A DNA stretch of 16,144 nucleotides from JBCCKC01 sp039182435. Its GTDB lineage: Bacteria; Verrucomicrobiota; Verrucomicrobiia; Opitutales; Coraliomargaritaceae. Of this stretch, positions 14,568-16,144 are shown piece after piece. Made by a program: the position numbers and the translations under genes. Under the pieces are notes generated by a model. It worked only from the letters and a program-made list of their open reading frames with translations, was not told the origin of the DNA and searched no databases. Location: the NCBI GenBank assembly GCA_039182435.1, contig JBCDCC010000036.1, positions 1 through 16,144 on the forward strand, in the 5' to 3' direction. Numbering within the stretch: position 1 is the first letter of the stretch; every line of letters begins with the position of its first letter.

Positions 14568-14593
14568 GAGATATTATCAAAATAGCATAAGCC

Positions 14594-15538
14594 GTGGCAG
14601 AATCATTCGACCTTTACCAACTCGCAGAAGCCCTTTCCAGCCATCCCGCGATAATAGAAAAAGCCAGCATCCAATCGGCCTATCTTCCCGCAGCTGAAGT
14701 CAATCAAGGCATCCCACTTGGCGATGACTGCGCCGCGATCCCAGACCCCGAAACCGGCGGGCACCTACTCTTCGCCGCCGAAGGCATGCTCGCCTCCTTC
14801 GTCGCCGACGACCCTTGGTTCGCCGGATATTCCGCCGTCATGGTCAACCTCAGCGACATCGCCGCCATGGGTGGCCGCCCAATCGCCATCACCAACGTCA
14901 TTTGGAAAAATAAAACACAATCTGTCGACGCCATCTGGGAGGGCATGCGTGCCGCCTCCCAAGCATACAATGTCCCCATCGTCGGCGGCCACACCACACA
15001 GCTCGACAACAGCGACAACCCCGTCCACCTCGCCGCCGCCGTGCTCGGCCGCGCCGGCAGGCATCTCCTCACCAGCTTTGATGCACAGCCCGGCGACCGC
15101 CTCACCATCGCCATCGATATGAACGGCGCCTACCGCAAAGAGAAACCCTTCTGGAACGCCAGCACCACCACCGAGCCCGCCCAACTCCAACGCACCCTCG
15201 CACTCCTGCCCGAACTCGCCGAGAAAGGCCTCTGTAAAACCGCAAAAGACATCTCCAACGGCGGCATCATCGGCACCCTCGCCATGCTGATTCATTCCTC
15301 TGGCGTCGGTGCGACCCTAGAACTAGATTCACTACCCATCCCCGCTGAAACTAGCTGGCTGAAATGGCTCACCTCCTTCCCCAGCTACGGCTATCTTCTA
15401 GCCATCCCGGCCGCCAATCTCGCTAGCACCAAAACACACTTCAGCCCCCACGGCATCAACTTCGCCGAGATCGGAACGTTTAACAAATCCGGTAAAATCA
15501 CGATCCGCAAAGATACCGAAGAAGCCGAATTCATATAA
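14594..15538 (+). CDS. nitF: AIR synthase-related protein, Sll0787/MSMEG_0567 C-terminal type (Nit1C)
   Basis: A 314-residue member of the PurM/SelD/HypE ATP-binding superfamily, starting with GTG. Superfamily landmarks are GDDCAAI (43-49), VNLSDIAAMGGRP (84-96), VGGHTT (130-135) and AKDISNGGIIGTLAML (217-232), the last matching the glycine-rich phosphate-binding segment of PurM and SelD. Such enzymes use ATP to activate an oxygen or carboxylate for attack by a nitrogen or selenium nucleophile, so an ATP-dependent amidine- or ring-forming step is a reasonable guess; the substrate is unknown. Separated from the GNAT gene by 322 bases and a hairpin, it may have its own promoter. A GTG start close to the predicted transcript start suggests a short leader. 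Confidence 0.88.
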   Translation: MAESFDLYQLAEALSSHPAIIEKASIQSAYLPAAEVNQGIPLGDDCAAIPDPETGGHLLFAAEGMLASFVADDPWFAGYSAVMVNLSDIAAMGGRPIAITNVIWKNKTQSVDAIWEGMRAASQAYNVPIVGGHTTQLDNSDNPVHLAAAVLGRAGRHLLTSFDAQPGDRLTIAIDMNGAYRKEKPFWNASTTTEPAQLQRTLALLPELAEKGLCKTAKDISNGGIIGTLAMLIHSSGVGATLELDSLPIPAETSWLKWLTSFPSYGYLLAIPAANLASTKTHFSPHGINFAEIGTFNKSGKITIRKDTEEAEFI

Positions 15539-15740
15539 GCGTTACTCCACTATCCATCATGGGAATATTAACCATCCTTGATTCGGCGCCAGACAATTTA
15601 GTTTTGAAAAATACCGGAACAGTCCACAATTAAATATGAAATGATGAAGATGGCCAAATACCCCAAATGCTTAACCTCCATAATCACCAGGGCATCCCAC
15701 GACAAAATTGCCGAAGACAGATCGAAAAGTTGATTCAAAG

Positions 15741-15770
15741 TTGACCGTTCACTCGAACTAACAAGATAGA
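15741..15770 (+). promoter_or_regulatory. Weak sigma-70-like promoter before the yrbL-type gene
   Basis: TTGACC (15741-15746) and GATAGA (15765-15770) are 18 bases apart, 41 bases before the ATG. An overlapping TAGAAT (15767-15772) is a better -10 box but lies 20 bases from the -35. The remaining bases 15539-15740 show no gene I recognise and no clear terminator. Confidence 0.25.
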
Positions 15771-15811
15771 ATGATACACAGATCCATCGATTAGAGTAGA
15801 TTGCCTAGATT

Positions 15812-16135
15812 ATGTTAAAGCTCTCGACCTGCGAACCATTTGCTAAAGGCAACTATAGAGCCTGCTACGTGCATCCAAACGATCCATTAAAATGCATAAA
15901 AATTCTACGTTCTTGTGCCCGACCTGATAAATTGCGCCGCCAAGCCACTTTTTTTAAACGGCTCAGGCCAGTCTCTTGGTTTGATACAAACATTTTCGAA
16001 CACAATTCGTTAAGCAGTCTCCAAAAGCGACTTCAGGGAAAAGATAATGCGATTATTACAAAGACAGACGGGTTTGTAATGACAGACCTTGGCACTGGCC
16101 ACGTAGTCGAGCTTTGCCGCGACGCAGATATCTGA
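15812..16135 (+). pseudogene. YrbL-family (PhoP-regulated, protein kinase-like fold) protein, apparently truncated
   Basis: A 107-residue reading frame. The N-terminal pattern G-x-x-R-x-CY-x-HP-x-DP-x-x-CIKI (13-30) and the later FVMTDLGTGHVVELCRDAD (88-106) closely follow E. coli YrbL. YrbL proteins are about 200 residues, so roughly the second half is missing: the frame stops at TGA 16133-16135, directly after the DAD motif that usually continues into a DG-x-x-S segment. A frame read one base earlier gives ISDYLR to the window end, so a frameshift is one explanation; loss of the C-terminal half is another. The stop lies in an inverted repeat (16123-16144). Base composition here is more AT-rich than in Nit1C, suggesting a separate origin. 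Function is unknown. Confidence 0.6.
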
Positions 16136-16144
16136 TTATCTGCG
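16123..16144. repeat. Inverted repeat CGCAGATA-N6-TATCTGCG at the right edge
   Basis: Perfect 8-bp arms around TCTGAT, ending on the last base of the window. It covers the stop codon of the yrbL-type frame. It could be a hairpin, a protein site or an insertion boundary; the sequence beyond the window would decide. Confidence 0.6.

Larger units (their letters stand above)
14272..14593. other. Intergenic region splitting the Nit1C cluster
   Basis: A 322-base gap between the GNAT and AIR-synthase-like genes, far larger than any other gap in the cluster. It contains a strong hairpin (14291-14310) and a weak promoter-like arrangement close to the next start (14552-14567). The middle (about 14420-14530) is A-rich and includes phrases such as TTAGCCACAAAGA and ATTCGTGTTCGG, which resemble decayed intergenic repeats seen in some Verrucomicrobiota and Planctomycetes genomes. 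I see no gene. Confidence 0.5.

Noticed and set aside
15559..15735. Very short plus-strand frames (24 and about 30 codons) between the AIR-synthase-like and yrbL-type genes
   Set aside because: They lack ribosome binding sites and recognisable sequence; chance frames of this size are expected.
1..16144. CRISPR array, tRNA or rRNA genes, insertion sequence, prophage or toxin-antitoxin pair
   Set aside because: No regular spaced repeats, cloverleaf-like segments, transposase or integrase motifs, or small toxin-antitoxin gene pairs were seen on either strand.

Overview
The window reads as a chromosomal segment of a moderately high-GC bacterium, most likely a marine Verrucomicrobiota of the Opitutales/Puniceicoccales type. 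This is inference: the LacI-family regulator at 8282-9340 has the C-terminal wording I associate with that group (for example VKGFWCDGPTLK), ribosome binding sites are weak throughout, and secreted or amido-hydrolases are frequent. No taxonomic marker gene is present.

Left part. Positions 1-132 hold the start of a minus-strand mogA-like molybdopterin adenylyltransferase running off the edge. A plus-strand group follows: a small ABM-fold protein (543-830), a nicotinamidase/isochorismatase-type cysteine hydrolase (840-1565) and a secreted adenosine deaminase relative (1609-3048). Converging on it is a minus-strand operon that reads, in transcription order: ABC ATPase (7176-7964), permease (6410-7183), cytochrome P450 (5053-6387), lipoprotein substrate-binding protein (3938-5056) and a COG3618-type metal-dependent lactonase/amidohydrolase (3078-3926). 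A P450 inside a NitT/TauT-type import operon is unusual.

Right part. A minus-strand LacI-family regulator (8282-9340) faces a complete Nit1C cluster on the plus strand: MSMEG_0572-type protein, nitrilase, radical SAM enzyme, MSMEG_0570-type protein, flavoprotein, GNAT acetyltransferase and AIR-synthase-like protein (9486-15538). Nit1C is a known conserved nitrilase cluster linked to nitrogen starvation and, in Pseudomonas, to cyanide assimilation; its exact chemistry is not settled. Here the order is unusual, and the last gene is set apart by 322 bases with a hairpin. The window ends with a short YrbL-like kinase-fold gene (15812-16135) that looks truncated at an inverted repeat.

How it may fit together. 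The control regions of the Nit1C cluster (9394-9409) and of the ABC-P450 operon (minus strand, 8068-8083) each carry a good match to the sigma-54 -24/-12 promoter pattern with exact GG-N10-GC spacing. The two regions also share the exact 11-mer GCGATTGGCAT. This suggests one nitrogen-responsive regulon: import of a small organic compound, P450 oxidation, and Nit1C handling of the nitrile or cyanide released. Gene identities are well supported; the joint pathway and the regulatory link are inference.
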